Shown: piece by piece, positions 13,431 to 13,461 of the stretch
How positions within the stretch are numbered: the stretch's first letter is position 1
Layout of the letters: every line of letters starts with the position of its first letter
Origin: Actinomycetota bacterium
Lineage (GTDB): Bacteria > Actinomycetota > Humimicrobiia > Humimicrobiales > Humimicrobiaceae
Direction of reading: 5' to 3'
Length of the DNA stretch: 13,461 bases
Assembly: GCA_015711775.1 (NCBI GenBank)
Contig: JACVJB010000004.1
Span: 1 to 13,461, forward strand
Translations under genes and position numbers: made by a program
The notes under the pieces: generated by a model
Told to the model about the DNA's origin: nothing
What the model saw: the letters and a program-made list of their open reading frames with translations, nothing else
The model's database searches: none

Positions 13431-13461
13431 TTGGGACTCAATATTATTTTAAAGGGCAGCA
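13431..13461 (+). CDS. Possible start of a further gene, cut by the window end
   Basis: A TTG at 13431 follows AGGTG (13420-13424) with a 6-nt spacing and opens a frame reading (M)GLNIILKGS up to the window edge. TTG starts are common in this region, so this may be the first ten codons of a gene. It is too short to identify. Confidence 0.3.
   Translation, partial: MGLNIILKGS

Overview
The window is AT-rich bacterial DNA with every recognisable gene on the + strand. It holds the distal part of the spc/alpha ribosomal protein region followed by a cell-envelope precursor block: secY (5' end cut by the window), adk, map, infA, rpmJ, rpsM, rpsK, rpsD, rpoA, rplQ, truA, rplM, rpsI, a type III PLP racemase gene, glmM, glmS, acpS, a vapB/vapC toxin-antitoxin pair, and possibly the first codons of one more gene at the right edge.

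Organism: the order rplQ-truA-rplM-rpsI-glmM-glmS-acpS is best known from Actinomycetota. The ecf transporter genes usual between rplQ and truA in Bacillota are absent. L13 and L17 also read like the actinobacterial type. The strong AT bias is unlike ordinary actinomycetes, so I infer a deep-branching, low-GC actinobacterial-type lineage or a relative, with low to moderate confidence. A long zinc-type adenylate kinase, zinc-type S4 and zinc-type L36 agree with a bacterium not depleted for zinc.

Layout: 1-2609 is a tightly coupled secY-adk-map block with ATGA overlaps. At 2610-2701 there is a weak hairpin with a T tract and a good sigma-70-like promoter, so infA onward may be a separate transcription unit. 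2702-6185 is the infA-rpmJ-rpsM-rpsK-rpsD-rpoA-rplQ block, with structured or repeated spacers before rpmJ, rpsD and rpoA. 6209-7870 holds truA, rplM and rpsI. 7870-12629 holds the racemase, glmM, glmS and acpS, which supply amino-sugar, probably D-amino-acid, and lipid-synthesis cofactor functions. 12725-13416 is a vapBC module with its own promoter.

How the genes work together: translation machinery (S4, S9, S11, S13, L13, L17, L36, IF-1), its maturation (methionine aminopeptidase, tRNA pseudouridine synthase), transcription (RNA polymerase alpha), membrane protein insertion (SecY) and nucleotide homeostasis (Adk) are followed by GlmS and GlmM. These two act consecutively from fructose-6-P to glucosamine-1-P for UDP-GlcNAc and peptidoglycan. 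AcpS then activates acyl carrier protein.

Most notable points: infA can only be initiated at an ATT codon, placed 5 nt after a perfect Shine-Dalgarno sequence. An ornithine/lysine-racemase-like gene overlaps the rpsI stop codon ahead of glmM. The rpsD leader carries an imperfect tandem repeat and a hairpin. TTG starts are frequent among the ribosomal genes. I found no clear new multi-gene system. There is no gene-free stretch above 300 bases (the longest is 155 nt, before vapB), and I saw no tRNA, rRNA, CRISPR array or insertion sequence.
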